Shown piece after piece: positions 8,522 to 18,099 of a DNA stretch of 64,000 bases (positions within the stretch are counted from its first letter, which is position 1; each line of letters opens with the position of its first letter). Source of the stretch: Streptomyces sp. NBC_01283 (GTDB taxonomy: Bacteria; Actinomycetota; Actinomycetes; Streptomycetales; Streptomycetaceae); contig NZ_CP108430.1 of NCBI RefSeq assembly GCF_041435335.1, positions 9,086,001 to 9,150,000 of the forward strand, written 5' to 3'. The translations under genes and the position numbers were made by a program. The notes beneath the pieces are model-generated. The model did no database searches and was not told the origin of the DNA. It saw only the letters and a list, made by a program, of their open reading frames with translations.

Positions 8522-9624
8522 CGGCCCGCTCACCCCTGCACATCGGGGTGGTCGGCGCCGGGCAGATCAGCGGGGCGTATCTGCGTACGCTCGCGGCCCT
8601 GCCGAACCTGTCCGTCACCGCGGTCGCCGACCTGGACGAGACCCGCGCCTCCACCGTCGCGGCCACGGTCCCCGGTGCTCGTGCCACCACCCCGAAGGAG
8701 CTGTACGCGGCCGAGGACGTCGACCTCGTCCTCAACCTGACCGTCCCCGCCGCGCACGCCGACGTCGCCCATGCCGCGATCGCCGCGGGCAAGCACGTGT
8801 ACGGCGAGAAGCCGCTGGCCGCGACCACCACCGAGGCCCGGGCGGTGCTGGCCGCGGCCGACAGCGCGGGCGTGCTCGTGGGCTGTGCTCCGGACACGGT
8901 CCTGGGTACCGGGGTGCAGTCCGCCCGCGCCGTCCTGGACGCGGGGCAGCTCGGCACGCCCGTCGCCGCCACCGCCTTCATGGTCACGCCGGGCCATGAA
9001 CTCTGGCACCCCGCCCCGGAGTTCTACTACCGGCCCGGTGGCGGCCCCCTGTTCGACATGGGTCCCTACTACCTCACCGCCCTGGTCACGCTGCTCGGTC
9101 CGGTACGCAGAGTGGTCGCCATGGCATCCACCTCGCGTCCGGTGCGCACCGTCGCCAGCGGCCCGCGGGCCGGCACCGCGTTCCCGGTGGAGGTGGCCAC
9201 CCACGTCACGGGCGTCCTGGAGCACGAGTGCGGGGCGCTGACCACGCTGGTGATGTCCTTCGACGTCTGGGCCGGCGTCCTGCCGCGCATCGAGGTGTAC
9301 GGCACCGACGGCTCCCTGTCCGTTCCCGACCCCAACGGCTTCGACGGGCCGGTGCGCCTGTTCAGGGCCGGGGCCGGACCCTGGGAGGACGTCCCCGTAC
9401 GGGGTGGCTACGCGGGAGCCGGCCGCGGCTACGGCATCGCGGATCTCGCCCGCTCCCTCGCCACCGGCACCCCGCACCGCGCGAGCGGCCACCTCGCCTA
9501 CCACGTACTGGAAATCATGGAGTCGCTGCTCACCGCGTCCGACACCGGGCGGAGCATCACCGTCACGAGTGCGGGTGAGCGGCCCACCGCCGTCCCCGCC
9601 CACGCGCGGCCCGAGGCCGAGTAG
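8506..9624 (+). CDS. Gfo/Idh/MocA-family NAD(P)-dependent oxidoreductase
   Basis: A 372-residue cytoplasmic dehydrogenase. The Rossmann motif GVVGAGQISGAYLRTL is at about residues 14-29, and GKHVYGEKPLA near residues 96-106 contains the EKP signature with the catalytic lysine. The C-terminal half is the usual beta-sheet substrate domain. The start overlaps the ThuA gene end, so the two are probably translated together. The substrate is likely a sugar or inositol derivative; linkage to xylan use is suggested only by the neighbourhood. Confidence 0.88.
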   Translation: MGDALTARSPLHIGVVGAGQISGAYLRTLAALPNLSVTAVADLDETRASTVAATVPGARATTPKELYAAEDVDLVLNLTVPAAHADVAHAAIAAGKHVYGEKPLAATTTEARAVLAAADSAGVLVGCAPDTVLGTGVQSARAVLDAGQLGTPVAATAFMVTPGHELWHPAPEFYYRPGGGPLFDMGPYYLTALVTLLGPVRRVVAMASTSRPVRTVASGPRAGTAFPVEVATHVTGVLEHECGALTTLVMSFDVWAGVLPRIEVYGTDGSLSVPDPNGFDGPVRLFRAGAGPWEDVPVRGGYAGAGRGYGIADLARSLATGTPHRASGHLAYHVLEIMESLLTASDTGRSITVTSAGERPTAVPAHARPEAE

Positions 9625-9668
9625 GCCGATGTCGGCCACCTGGCGACGCAGCGCCGGGCGTGCGGCGG

Positions 9669-10361
9669 TCAGGCCGGAGCCGTTGCGCGGCCGGTCCGCG
9701 CAGAGATCATGCCGGTGCACAGACCGCGAGCCGCCAGCCCCTGCGCGATGCGCGGGATCGCGGCGCGCGTGTTGGCGGGCCAGTCGTGCATGAGGATGAT
9801 CTGGCCGTTGGTGAGCCGAGCGGCGGCCTGCACGATCGCATCGGTACTGGCGCCGTTCCAGTCCTGTGAGTCGACGTCCCAGATGATCTGGGTCAGGCCG
9901 TACTTGGCCGCGACGGACTGCACCGTCGCATTGGTCTCGCCGTACGGCGGACGGAACAGCCGGGGTGTGCCCCCTCCGCCGTTGGCGATGGCCTGCTGGG
10001 TGCGGGAGATCTCCGAGTCGATCTGTGACTGGCTGAGCCCGGTCAGGTGAGGGTGGGTGTAACTGTGGTTGCCGACCCACATGCCGGCGGCGACCTGCGC
10101 GCGGACCTGGGAGGGGTTGGCGGCGGCGTACTGCCCCTCGTTGAACATCGTGGCGCGCAACCCGTTCCGCTTGAGCACGTCGAGCAGGGCCGACGTGCTG
10201 CCGGACGGGCCGTCGTCGAAGGTGAGGCCTACGTAACCGGTGCAGGCGGCAGCCTGCGCCGGGGCGGCGCTATTGACGGTGAGGCTGAACGCGCCGGCCA
10301 TGGTGGCGACGGCCAGCCCTGCTGTCAGGGAACGCAACGAGTGAGGTGTGCGCATTCTCAT
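9669..10361 (-). CDS. axeA: secreted CE4 polysaccharide deacetylase / acetyl xylan esterase
   Basis: A 230-residue secreted carbohydrate esterase family 4 enzyme. The signal peptide ends near APAQA. NodB motifs are visible: TFDDGPSG (catalytic and metal Asp), HSYTHPHL (metal His), FRPPYGETN, WDVDSQDWNG and ILMHDWPANT. ATG at 10361 has GGAGG eight bases upstream. It follows a GH11 xylanase gene by 127 bases, as axeA follows a GH11 xylanase gene in S. lividans, and would remove acetyl groups from xylan. No carbohydrate-binding module follows the catalytic domain. Chitin deacetylase remains an alternative. Confidence 0.82.
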   Translation of the reverse strand: MRMRTPHSLRSLTAGLAVATMAGAFSLTVNSAAPAQAAACTGYVGLTFDDGPSGSTSALLDVLKRNGLRATMFNEGQYAAANPSQVRAQVAAGMWVGNHSYTHPHLTGLSQSQIDSEISRTQQAIANGGGGTPRLFRPPYGETNATVQSVAAKYGLTQIIWDVDSQDWNGASTDAIVQAAARLTNGQIILMHDWPANTRAAIPRIAQGLAARGLCTGMISARTGRATAPA

Positions 10362-10488
10362 CAGTGGGTCCTCCAGCTCGGGAATCTGTTGCGACACCTG
10401 GAGATTGCGGCGGTCGCGCGCTGCCGGTCCATGGGCGGGCTCGCGGTGCGACCGCCGCAACCATCACCAAAAGGGCTTCCCAACTCGC

Positions 10489-11178
10489 TCAGTACACCGT
10501 GATGTTGGAGCTGCCGCTGCTCTGATAGCCCTCGGTCGCCAGGATCATGTAGTACTTGAAGCTGCCCAAGGGCATCCCGGCGCGGCTCCAGGCGTCGAAG
10601 TGGTTGCCGCTGGTGATGCTTCCGCCCGTGCGCTTCGCCTGCCGAACGCTCCAGTACTGGTCGAAGGTGCGCGTGCCCTCGACGGACGGGGCGTTGTACC
10701 GGGTCGTCCGGTAGATGTCGTAGGTGCCGCCGTCACTGGTGACGGTGCCCTTGTACGTGCCGGTGGGCCGGTAGGTGCCCCAGTTGTCGACGATGTAGTA
10801 CTCGACGAGCGGGTTCGACGTCCAGCCGTAGAGCGTCAGATAGGCGTTGCCGGACGGGGAGAAGGTGCCCGAGTAGTTCACGGTCCTGCGGGAGCCGTTG
10901 GCCCAGCCCTTGCCGGCCACGAAGTTCCCGGTGTTGCGCCATGAGGTGCTGTACCTGCCGCCGGAGGACAGGGTCATGGAGACCGTCCCGGGGGCGTCGG
11001 TCCAGAACGAGTAGTAGTAACCGTTGTTGGTGCCGGTCTGGTTGGTCGTGATGGTCGTGTCCGCGTACGCGGTACCCGGCAGCGTCAGCGCGGAGGCGCC
11101 GAGTGCCAGGGCGCCGGCGGTGCCGACGAAAGCGCGGCGGCTCATCGGGGGTACGGGGGGTTGGTCGCTCATGTTCAT
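10489..11178 (-). CDS. secreted GH11 endo-1,4-beta-xylanase (Tat-type)
   Basis: A 229-residue family 11 xylanase, exported by the Tat pathway as judged from SRRAFVG in a signal peptide of about 38 residues. Catalytic glutamates are in [13 protein letters not shown] (about residue 125) and [13 protein letters not shown] (about residue 216). ATG at 11178 has AGGAGG five bases upstream. It has no binding module, so it resembles XlnC of S. lividans more than XlnB. It lies between the CE4 gene and a second LacI regulator. Confidence 0.92.
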   Translation of the reverse strand: MNMSDQPPVPPMSRRAFVGTAGALALGASALTLPGTAYADTTITTNQTGTNNGYYYSFWTDAPGTVSMTLSSGGRYSTSWRNTGNFVAGKGWANGSRRTVNYSGTFSPSGNAYLTLYGWTSNPLVEYYIVDNWGTYRPTGTYKGTVTSDGGTYDIYRTTRYNAPSVEGTRTFDQYWSVRQAKRTGGSITSGNHFDAWSRAGMPLGSFKYYMILATEGYQSSGSSNITVY

Positions 11179-11240
11179 GCTTCCTCCTGGTGGGGCCAGC
11201 GAGAGGCTGCACAGCCATTGAGGTGCGTGTCGACGTCGAT

Positions 11241-11298
11241 AGGTTGGTGGCGGGCCTACACACTGTCAACTGTTTCGGCAAAGCGAGCGAAACTTTAG
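11241..11298 (-). promoter_or_regulatory. promoter and possible operator of the GH11 xylanase gene
   Basis: On the minus strand TTGACA (11269-11264) is followed after 17 bases by CAACCT (11246-11241), a weak -10. Just upstream lie TTTCG (11273-11277) and CGAAACTTTAG (11288-11298), which share the CGAAA/TTTCG half-sites of the other candidate xylan operators here. Confidence 0.4.
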
Positions 11299-11421
11299 TC
11301 CCGCGATCACCCTCCACTGCGCACCATCGCACCAGGCCACAGGCATAACTGGGCTATACAGAAACAGATGTGACGCCCCGAGGTGAGATTCGGCCAGGTG
11401 ACGGGTAATCACCTCAATAGG

Positions 11422-11444
11422 CTCTGCGAAAGTTTTTCGGAGAG
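11422..11444. promoter_or_regulatory. 10-bp inverted repeat between GH11 xylanase and second lacI
   Basis: CTCTGCGAAA (11422-11431) and TTTCGGAGAG (11435-11444) are perfect complements around a three-base loop, 51 bases past the end of the second lacI gene. The CGAAA-N3-TTTCG core is the xylan-type operator pattern. It could also form a short terminator hairpin, so its role is undecided. Confidence 0.45.
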
Positions 11445-11494
11445 TCACGAGACGCGCTGTGCTGCTACCAGCCCGCAACGGGACGACATGGCCG

Positions 11495-12529
11495 TCATCG
11501 GCCTTGTCGGCACTCCGCCGTGCTCTCGCGCACGACCAGACTCGTCGCCAGCTCCACCCTGGTCGCCACTGGCTCCTCCGACCGCAGGCGCATCAGCATC
11601 TGCGCCGCCCCCTCGGCCATCTGTCGCAGGGGTTGGTGCACCGTCGTGAGCGGGGGACTCGACCACTGGGCCAAGGGCACGTCGTCATAGCCGACCACGG
11701 ACAGATCGTGCGGGACACGCAGGTCCCGCAGCCGGGCCGCCTCCAGCACCCCAAGGGCCTGAAGGTCGCTGCCCGCGAAGATCGCGGTCGGCGGATCGTC
11801 CAGACCGAGCAGTTCGGCCGCCCGCTCACGACCGCCCTCGACGTGGAAGTCGCCGTACCGGACGAGTTCGGGGTCTGCCGGCAGTCCGGCCATGCTGAGC
11901 GCCGAACGGTACCCGTCGAGCCGGGCCAGCGAGCAGAGCATGTCCTCGGGGCCAGTGATGATGCCGATGCGCCGGTGGCCGAGCTGGACCAGATGCCGCG
12001 TGGCGGCCAGGCCGCCGTTCCAGTTCGCCGAGCCCACCGAGGGCACGTCCGGGTCGGGGTCTCCGGCCGGGTCGATGACGACGAACGGGATGGTGCGCGA
12101 CCGCAACTGCTGCTTCACCTCGCTGGGGAGACTCGAGAAGACCAGGACCACACCGCGCGGCCTGCGCCGCAGCACACCCTCGATCCATTCGGGCCCCGGC
12201 GCATGCCGCGTACCACTCTCGGTGAGCACCACACTCGCACCGCTGGCCTTCGCCACCTTCTCCACCCCGCGGATGAGCTCCAGTGCCCACACGCTCTCCA
12301 ACTCGTGGAAGACGAGCTCGATGAGCGGCGCCTCGCGAGCGGCCCGGGTGGTGCGTCGGTAGGCGTTCTCGTCCAGGATGCGCTCCACCTTCACGCGGGT
12401 CGGAGTCGCCACGTCGCGCCGCCCGTTGAGGACCTTCGAAACAGTCGAAATGGAGACCCCCGCCTCCTGGGCCACCTGCGCCAGGGTGATGCGACCCAAT
12501 CCCTCGTCATCTCGCATGCTCAGGAGCAT
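11495..12529 (-). CDS. second LacI-family regulator (xylan region)
   Basis: A 344-residue LacI-type repressor, clearly paralogous to the regulator at 6309-7376: they share LIELVFxxLES, VVIDPAGDP, SPPLTTVxQPL and the same domain order. The helix-turn-helix ITLAQVAQEAGVSISTVSKVLNG is at about residues 14-36. No clear ribosome site precedes ATG 12529; ATG 12517 is an alternative. Its position next to the GH11 and CE4 genes suggests it controls xylanase expression. Confidence 0.82.
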   Translation of the reverse strand: MLLSMRDDEGLGRITLAQVAQEAGVSISTVSKVLNGRRDVATPTRVKVERILDENAYRRTTRAAREAPLIELVFHELESVWALELIRGVEKVAKASGASVVLTESGTRHAPGPEWIEGVLRRRPRGVVLVFSSLPSEVKQQLRSRTIPFVVIDPAGDPDPDVPSVGSANWNGGLAATRHLVQLGHRRIGIITGPEDMLCSLARLDGYRSALSMAGLPADPELVRYGDFHVEGGRERAAELLGLDDPPTAIFAGSDLQALGVLEAARLRDLRVPHDLSVVGYDDVPLAQWSSPPLTTVHQPLRQMAEGAAQMLMRLRSEEPVATRVELATSLVVRESTAECRQGR

Positions 12530-12600
12530 AAGGCACGGTCAACCGACCTCATCCGACGCAGTGTTGACCGCTCATCCGCCTGCGACCGTCCTGCGCGCCC

Positions 12601-12957
12601 ACCGTCGCCGCCCTCAAAACGATCGGCCCCGACCTCCTGGCCCGCACCGGCCTCCACCAGGGCCAGGAGCGCCGGCTGACCACGCTGTTCGGAACTGTGG
12701 TCGTGCGCCGGTGCGCATGGCGAAGCCCCATGGTCGCCGACATCGACGCGGCCGATACGGCCCTGTCGCTGCCCAGGTGGCGGCACTCGTACTCGCTGGC
12801 GCGGCTGGCCGTCCCGGAATCGGTACGTGCCTCCTTCGACACCGCGCGACCGAGGCGATCCCCCGCCGCTGCGGACCGGTGATCGGCAAACGGCAGGTCG
12901 AAGACCTGACGGTGAACGTGGCGCACGTCGACGCCTTCTACCGGACCAGGATTCCCA
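12601..12957 (+). pseudogene. ISKra4-family transposase remnant, frameshifted
   Basis: The first frame (12601 to about 12843) reads TVAALKTIGPDLLARTGLHQ and later RRCAWRSPMVADIDAAD and RHSYSLARLAVPESVRASFD. A second frame continues with TEAIPRRCGPVIGKRQVEDL. Together these match the zinc-site and IGRRCG segments of ISKra4 transposases. Both ends are missing and one frameshift separates the parts, so it is dead. Confidence 0.7.
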
Positions 12958-13052
12958 CACCGTGCACCGCCGAGAGTGAGGCCCTCAAACCCCGACACCA
13001 GACACAATCACCGGCATGACACCAGACCCGGCTGACGTTCGCGGTCACCGCA

Positions 13053-14036
13053 CTAGCCGCGGGCCTCTTCCAGCAGACCTGCCGCATGCGCGGTCCGCTG
13101 GTACAAGACGTAGCGCCCGTCTCTGACCTTGGTGACGAGGCGTGCGCGGTGCAGGGCGCTGAGGTGGTAGGAGACGGTGCCCGGGGTGTATCCGGTTCGG
13201 GCGGCCAGTTCCGCGGTGGACCGGGCGGTTTCGAGGTCCGCCAGCAAGGTGGCGCGGGCGTTGCCGACCACTTGCGCGATCTTTCCGGACCTGCGATCCC
13301 GGTCGGCTCCGATCCGCTGGGCGGGGTAGTAGAAGACGAACTGACCGGGGGTATCGACCTGGATGGTGACGTCGGGCCAGTTGAGCACGCTGGGGCTGAG
13401 GACCAAATCCCGGCCGGTGACATCGATTTCGGCATTCCACGGCTTGGCGAGGGTGATCGCGTCGCCTGCCCAGGCCATGTCGGGGTGGAGTGTTTCAAGC
13501 GTCCGGCCGACGCCGTGGGTGGCGATGGCTGTCGCGCGGTGGGCGATGTCCTGATGGATGATCGAGCGCAGTGCGGGCCAGCCCTCGGCTAAGGTATCGC
13601 GCCAGAACCGGGCGAGACCGTTGGCGAGACGTCGCTGCATATGCCCCGACTCCGCGATCCGGCGGGTGGTGGCCAGCAGCGGCCTGTTCCAGTGGGTCCG
13701 GGTGAGGGTGAAGACCTGGGTTTCGAGGTCGCCCTGCGCTGCGGCCTCGATGTGCGCGATCTGCTCGTCGATCAGGTCGCGGTGCTGTGTGTCCGTGCCT
13801 GGCTGCGGGGTGAGCAGGTCGGGTCTGTAGGTGTCGCCGTTTTGCGGCAACAGGTCTGCGAGCAGGGCAACGTCCGGATGGGCAAGTGACGCGCGGGCCA
13901 GTGGCCCAGGATCTCCGAAGACCGGGTGCCGTCCCGACGCGGCGGTGAGTTTCAGCCACGCGATGGATTCCGAAGCGGGGGAGGGGGCCAGCCGTGTCCT
14001 GGACACGGTATTGGCGTCTACACGCAGGGTGAGCAC
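13053..14036 (-). CDS. ArsR-type winged-helix regulator with DUF5937-like N-terminal domain
   Basis: About 327 residues from a GTG at 14036. The last 80 residues form a winged helix (ARATLLADLETARSTAELAA, then TPGTVSYHLSALHRARLVTK). The long N-terminal part (SIAWLKLTAASGRHPVFGDP) matches the DUF5937 type of Streptomyces ArsR-family regulators. The frame stays open upstream to 14201, so the start is not certain. No operon partner is seen. The target and effector are unknown. Confidence 0.75.
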   Translation of the reverse strand: MLTLRVDANTVSRTRLAPSPASESIAWLKLTAASGRHPVFGDPGPLARASLAHPDVALLADLLPQNGDTYRPDLLTPQPGTDTQHRDLIDEQIAHIEAAAQGDLETQVFTLTRTHWNRPLLATTRRIAESGHMQRRLANGLARFWRDTLAEGWPALRSIIHQDIAHRATAIATHGVGRTLETLHPDMAWAGDAITLAKPWNAEIDVTGRDLVLSPSVLNWPDVTIQVDTPGQFVFYYPAQRIGADRDRRSGKIAQVVGNARATLLADLETARSTAELAARTGYTPGTVSYHLSALHRARLVTKVRDGRYVLYQRTAHAAGLLEEARG

Positions 14037-14225
14037 CGTCCCGACGCTAGCAGTGGTCGCGTTGGATTTGAACGGGCTCGAATGCTTTCCGTCGCGAGGT
14101 CCCCGCGTGGTGGAGTCGTGTTGCCGAACAGCGGCAGCAACGTTCACTGCCCGACCTGAGGCGGTCGCCTCCGCACGACGGTGAGGTTGTGCACCCGTCA
14201 CCCGAAGAACCTGGGAGTGGTTGTC

Positions 14226-14672
14226 ATGGTGAGATTGAAGGATCCCGCGAAGGGGAAGAGCCGCACGAGGAAGGTCGGCGTGGCCGTGACCGCAGCCGCG
14301 TCGGTTGCCACGATGGCCTTCGCGGCGACACCCGCGAGTGCCGCCGGTTCCGCCACCGTCTCGATTGAGTATGGGGCGAGCTACTACAAAGGCACGGCCA
14401 GCTGGTCCAACCGGTCGGTCGGCATCGACGCAGCGTTCAAGGCCAGCAATTGCCGACGCGTCTACGCGCGGGCGTTCGCCGGTAGCACCTCACTGGACTT
14501 CAAGAGCAGCAGCACCTGGTGCAATCGATCCGGGCCGGCAGATTTCACCCTTGACGCGAACGTCGTCGGTGGGTCCGACAACATCTGGGTCTACATGACC
14601 GACGAGAACCAGAACTACCTCAAGGGACAGACCTGCTACCGCGCCGGCTACTGCATAGACGGCCTGCACTAG
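14226..14672 (+). CDS. small secreted protein, paralogue of 15069-15467
   Basis: A 148-residue exported protein of unknown function. ATG at 14226 follows GGGAGTGG. The signal peptide has a basic start (RLKDPAKGKSRTRK) and ends at TPASAA. The mature part carries EYGASYYKGTASWSNRSVGI, matched by LGASYVRGTLTWYDRSVGV in the protein encoded 400 bases downstream. Both also share a RSSST/KSSST segment and paired cysteines (NCRR, TWCNRS, QTCYRAGYCI). The fold is probably a disulphide-stabilised beta structure. No activity can be assigned. Confidence 0.7.
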   Translation: MVRLKDPAKGKSRTRKVGVAVTAAASVATMAFAATPASAAGSATVSIEYGASYYKGTASWSNRSVGIDAAFKASNCRRVYARAFAGSTSLDFKSSSTWCNRSGPADFTLDANVVGGSDNIWVYMTDENQNYLKGQTCYRAGYCIDGLH

Positions 14673-14704
14673 TACAGCTGCGGTCTCTCTGGTGATGGTT
14701 TGCC

Positions 14705-14785
14705 AGTTGAGCGTCAGGTGGCGGTGCCAGCCGGGACAGCGGCGGATCTGGCAGTCGTCCAGGACGTTGCTGGTGTTCTGGGTGT
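14705..14785 (-). pseudogene. transposase C-terminal scrap (IS701-like)
   Basis: The minus strand reads NVLDDCQIRRCPGWHRHLTL, resembling the DEYEVRxWTGWHRHITL segment near the end of IS701-type transposases. Only about 27 codons remain between the two secreted-protein genes. The rest of 14673-15068 holds no credible gene. Confidence 0.5.
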
Positions 14786-15068
14786 GCCGTCCGGGGAGGT
14801 CGCGGGTCGGCCCACCCAGAGCGTCAGGCGTGCAGCTCCCACTGGCCCTGTCGCCCCTGCCCCCGATGACCTGATCGCGGCCACCATGACCTGCGGGTCT
14901 GACACATCCGGCAGGCCACTGCCGTGCGTTGATCACATCGATGAGAATCGTCGCTTCGCAACAGGCCGCGAGTTCGCCGAACCGGGGCCGCCGCCCTGTT
15001 CCGCTTCACCCGGCTGATGCCGCACGCCACCGCGTGTCCGGCCCTGTCGTCCCCATCCTGGAGATCGC

Positions 15069-15467
15069 ATGAAGACTCATCTCGCCGCCGCTCTCGGTTC
15101 CGTCGTGCTGACCGCGGGCACCTTGCTGGGAGCTCCCACCGCCGTCGGCGCGCAGAGCGCCCCCTACCCGAGCACCCCTTTCGACGTCACGCTCGGTGCC
15201 AGCTACGTCCGCGGCACCCTGACTTGGTACGACCGGTCGGTCGGGGTCAGTGGAAACCTCCGGGCCGTCGGCTGCAACAGGGTGGGGTTCAGCACGTACG
15301 GCGCCTCTGGCAACGAGCTCGGCTCCCGGAGCAGCAGCACTCAGTGCGACGTGACATACCAGTTCAGTACCGGGCTTCCTGCCAATGTGACCGGCGGGGC
15401 GGCGTCCGTCAAGATCTGTCTTAGCAATGCGAACGCCCTCAAGTGCGGGTGGTACAACCGGCCCTGA
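15069..15467 (+). CDS. small secreted protein, paralogue of 14226-14672
   Basis: A 132-residue exported protein; ATG at 15069 has GGAG upstream. The signal peptide of about 28 residues ends at AVGA. The mature part shares GASYxxGTxxWxxRSVG and SSST with the gene upstream, plus cysteines in GCNRVG, TQCDV, KICLS and LKCGW. The pair probably arose by duplication, with a transposase scrap now between them. Function unknown. Confidence 0.7.
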   Translation: MKTHLAAALGSVVLTAGTLLGAPTAVGAQSAPYPSTPFDVTLGASYVRGTLTWYDRSVGVSGNLRAVGCNRVGFSTYGASGNELGSRSSSTQCDVTYQFSTGLPANVTGGAASVKICLSNANALKCGWYNRP

Positions 15468-15505
15468 TCCATCCGATGGGCCGGGCGGCGCAAGGCTGTC
15501 GGCCG

Positions 15506-16240
15506 CTAGTGTCCTGCGCCTGAGACCCGGAGGCAGAAGCGGGTGAGGGAGTCGAGGGTTTCTTTGGCGAATTGGTCCAGATGAACGGTTTGGGGTCCTG
15601 GTTCCAGTCTTTGAACCAGGTCCGGATGTCAGCTTCGCGGGCCTGTTTCTTGTGCGCTCCGCGGCGGATCATCTCGTGGGCCAGGTAGCCGAACCACCGC
15701 TCGACCTGATTGATCCAGGAAGAGCCGGTCGGGGTGAAGTGCGCCTTGAACCGCGGGTGTTTGGCCGGCCATGACTTGATGGCGGGAGCTTGTGCGTGCC
15801 GTAGTTGTCCACGATCAAGTGGACCTGCAGATGAGCGGGCATCTCCTTGTCTCATCCACCGAGCACACCACCGCACGCTCGGGCGGGTTGAAATACAGGC
15901 CCACCACGTCGTAGACCTTCTCCACGAACAACGGGTCCGTCGAGAGCTTGAAGGTGCCCGCCAGGTGCGGCTCGAGCTGGAACTGCCGCCAGATCCGGCC
16001 CACCGTCGACTTCGACAGACGCGACCAGTGGGTGGCGTTCTTGGGCAGCTGTTCCAGCGTGGTGACCACGACGGTTTCCACCTGGCGACGCTGACGGTGG
16101 GCGGCCGGCCCGGCCTCGGCTCGTCCGCCAGACCCTCCAGCTGCTCGGCCGGGAAGCGGGGAACTGACGCACCAGCAGCCGACGTGGTGCGGGGGATGTT
16201 GTGGTGTCTGGGGTGAGGCCGACTTGCGCCTGTCTCATCC
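15506..16240 (-). pseudogene. IS630-family transposase, several frameshifts
   Basis: Three frames hold pieces of one transposase. The N-terminal piece has LADEPRPGRPPTVS. The middle reads EQLPKNATHWSRLSKSTVGR and VCSVDETR (DDE Asp region). The C-terminal piece reads FTPTGSSWINQVERWFGYLA, with the last catalytic Glu, then TWFKDWNQDPKPFIWT. The end sits on CTAG (15506-15509) followed by TGTCCTG. It cannot make an active transposase. Confidence 0.8.
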
Positions 16241-16589
16241 CAGGACACCCACTTCTGTTCCGTGCTTCCGCGAGGTCGGACGCACGCCTGGGCGCATGCC
16301 CTGGACCGGCGGTACGTCCAGGGCCTGACCGCAGGTCGCTCTTCCTGGTGAGGAAGCTGGGATTGCAGTCGGCACCTGCAACGGTGGCATGATCGCGCCA
16401 TCCAGCGCGGCGTGTCGACTTCAACGGTCGGCTACCGGGGCGGAGTCGGTGCGCTGCTGCCGCTGTAGGAGGGCAGGTCGGCCACCAGCTTGGTGAGGAC
16501 CGGGTCGGCCGCGTAGCGGCGCTCGTGAAGTTCGGCGATCTTACGGGCGATGTCGGGGTCGTCGCTGTCGGTGGTGTCGTAGGGGTTTG

Positions 16590-17663
16590 CTACAGGGTGG
16601 GCAGGCCGTAGAGGGAGAACTTTCGTCCGCCGACCGGGCCCGAGGCGAAGCCCATGCACAGCTGCGGTTCCTTCGCCTGAGGCCCGTGCAGCACGGAAAG
16701 GCCTTCGGGCTCGCGGTGCGTGAGCCGGTGGCCGGCCTGGGACTTGTGCTCCTGCACTACCGCCCCCGTGCGCAGGTCGATGCAGTGCAGCAGCACCGTG
16801 TTGTCCGGCTCTGAGGGGCTGTTGGCGGCGCGGCCGGAGCCCATCAACTGGTACGCGTAATCGCCGTCCAGTGTCATGCCCTGAAAGGGCAGGCCGAGGT
16901 CCAGGCCCGGCTGAGCGAAGTCGATCAGCGGCGTGAAGATCCCGGCAGTGAAGGTGTCCAGGTTGTAGAGCGCGTAGCGACGGCGCTCGGGGAGCGCGTA
17001 GCGCAGCAGCAGACGGCGGTTGTTCAGGTCAAGGGCGGCGCAGTTTGCGGCCGAGCCGGGGTGCGGGCGGTAGACGGTCACACGGCGGTCAGCGCTGTGC
17101 AGCACGGTGTTCTCGGCGTACGGGAAGCGGCCGATCGCACGCCCGTACCCGGAGGCCGGGTTGGCGTCGCACTCGACCCACAGCGTGACGGCTCCGCCCT
17201 CGCTGCTGCGGGAGCTGTCCACGCTGATCGCGGTGCCGTGGCCGAAGCCCTTGAGGTACATCCGGCCCATCACCTTGCCGCGCATCGACAGCCGGTTCAG
17301 GCAAAGGTCACCGGCATTGTGCCGCTGCGCATGGGTGTATGTGCGCGATTCGCCCGGGAGCTGGACCCCGCCGGGGATCACCTAAAGCGCGTAGACGTGC
17401 CCGTGGAGCTCGTCGAAGGCGAAGGACTGCATCACCGTCGCGTGGTGCAGCGTCTTCTCGTGGATCAGGCGGGTGCCGGAGTCGGCCAGGTCGAAGCGAT
17501 CACCCGGCGCGTCCGGGGCGCTGTCCCGGCCGGCGGCAAGGGCCTTTGGGATGCCCAGCGCTGCTGTCGCCAGCACCATACCGCTGAGGCCGAGCACCGT
17601 TCTGCGGCTTGGCGACGTGAAACGAGGCGCTGTCGATGAATCGGTAACCTGTCGAAGTTGCAT
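16590..17663 (-). pseudogene. TagC-like / phage receptor-binding-type secreted protein, split by one amber codon
   Basis: From ATG 17663 the frame encodes a Tat-type signal (SRRTVLGLSGMVLATAALGI) and a mature start RFDLADSGTRLIHEKTLHHA, then meets TAG at 17384-17382. The same frame resumes at once with VIPGGVQLPGESRTYTHAQR and runs 263 more residues to 16590, ending in CMGFASGPVGGRKFSLYGL. Homologues remembered from Streptomyces, teichoic acid biosynthesis protein C-like, have glutamine at this position, so CAG to TAG would explain it. Apart from this codon the gene looks whole. Unless the stop is suppressed it yields only about 93 residues. Confidence 0.75.
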
Positions 17664-18099
17664 TGCAGCACTTTCAACGCCCGTACACCTGCGTGGGGAA
17701 CGGGCGCGCGGCGGTGCCGTGAAGTTCAGCCATTCGCTGTGCCCGGATACGGCCGAACCCCGGAGGGCAGCAGTAGCGTCAAGGTCGGGAATACCAGCAG
17801 ACTCGTTGGCATCCAATTCAGCCGCCGCAGGTCAGCTCAAATCGCCACGCCCCGGTAATGGGCGTCGGCCCAGCCCGAGCCCGCGGTGGGGCCGATCGGC
17901 ATCCGCAGTCGGCGCGCCACTTGTCCCAAACGCCACGCTGCCCGTACGCATGCAAATCACGGGTGCAGGTTCCGGGCGGCGCCTGCTGTCAGCGCGGGCC
18001 AGGTGGTGCGGAACTTCCGCCGCCAGGCCGGCGACACATGCACAAGCGCGACCAGGACCGGCACCTCGACCGGCGGGCCGACCATCCCGGACGGAGCTT
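17664..18099. other. no gene seen
   Basis: About 440 bases upstream of the TagC-like gene. The open frames here look like chance frames in GC-rich DNA, without ribosome sites or recognisable motifs. Confidence 0.5.

Noticed and set aside
16432..16659. Minus-strand frame with PDIARKIAELHERRYAADPV downstream of the TagC-like gene.
   Set aside because: It overlaps the end of that gene in another frame and has no start. It may be a scrap of something else but cannot be assigned.
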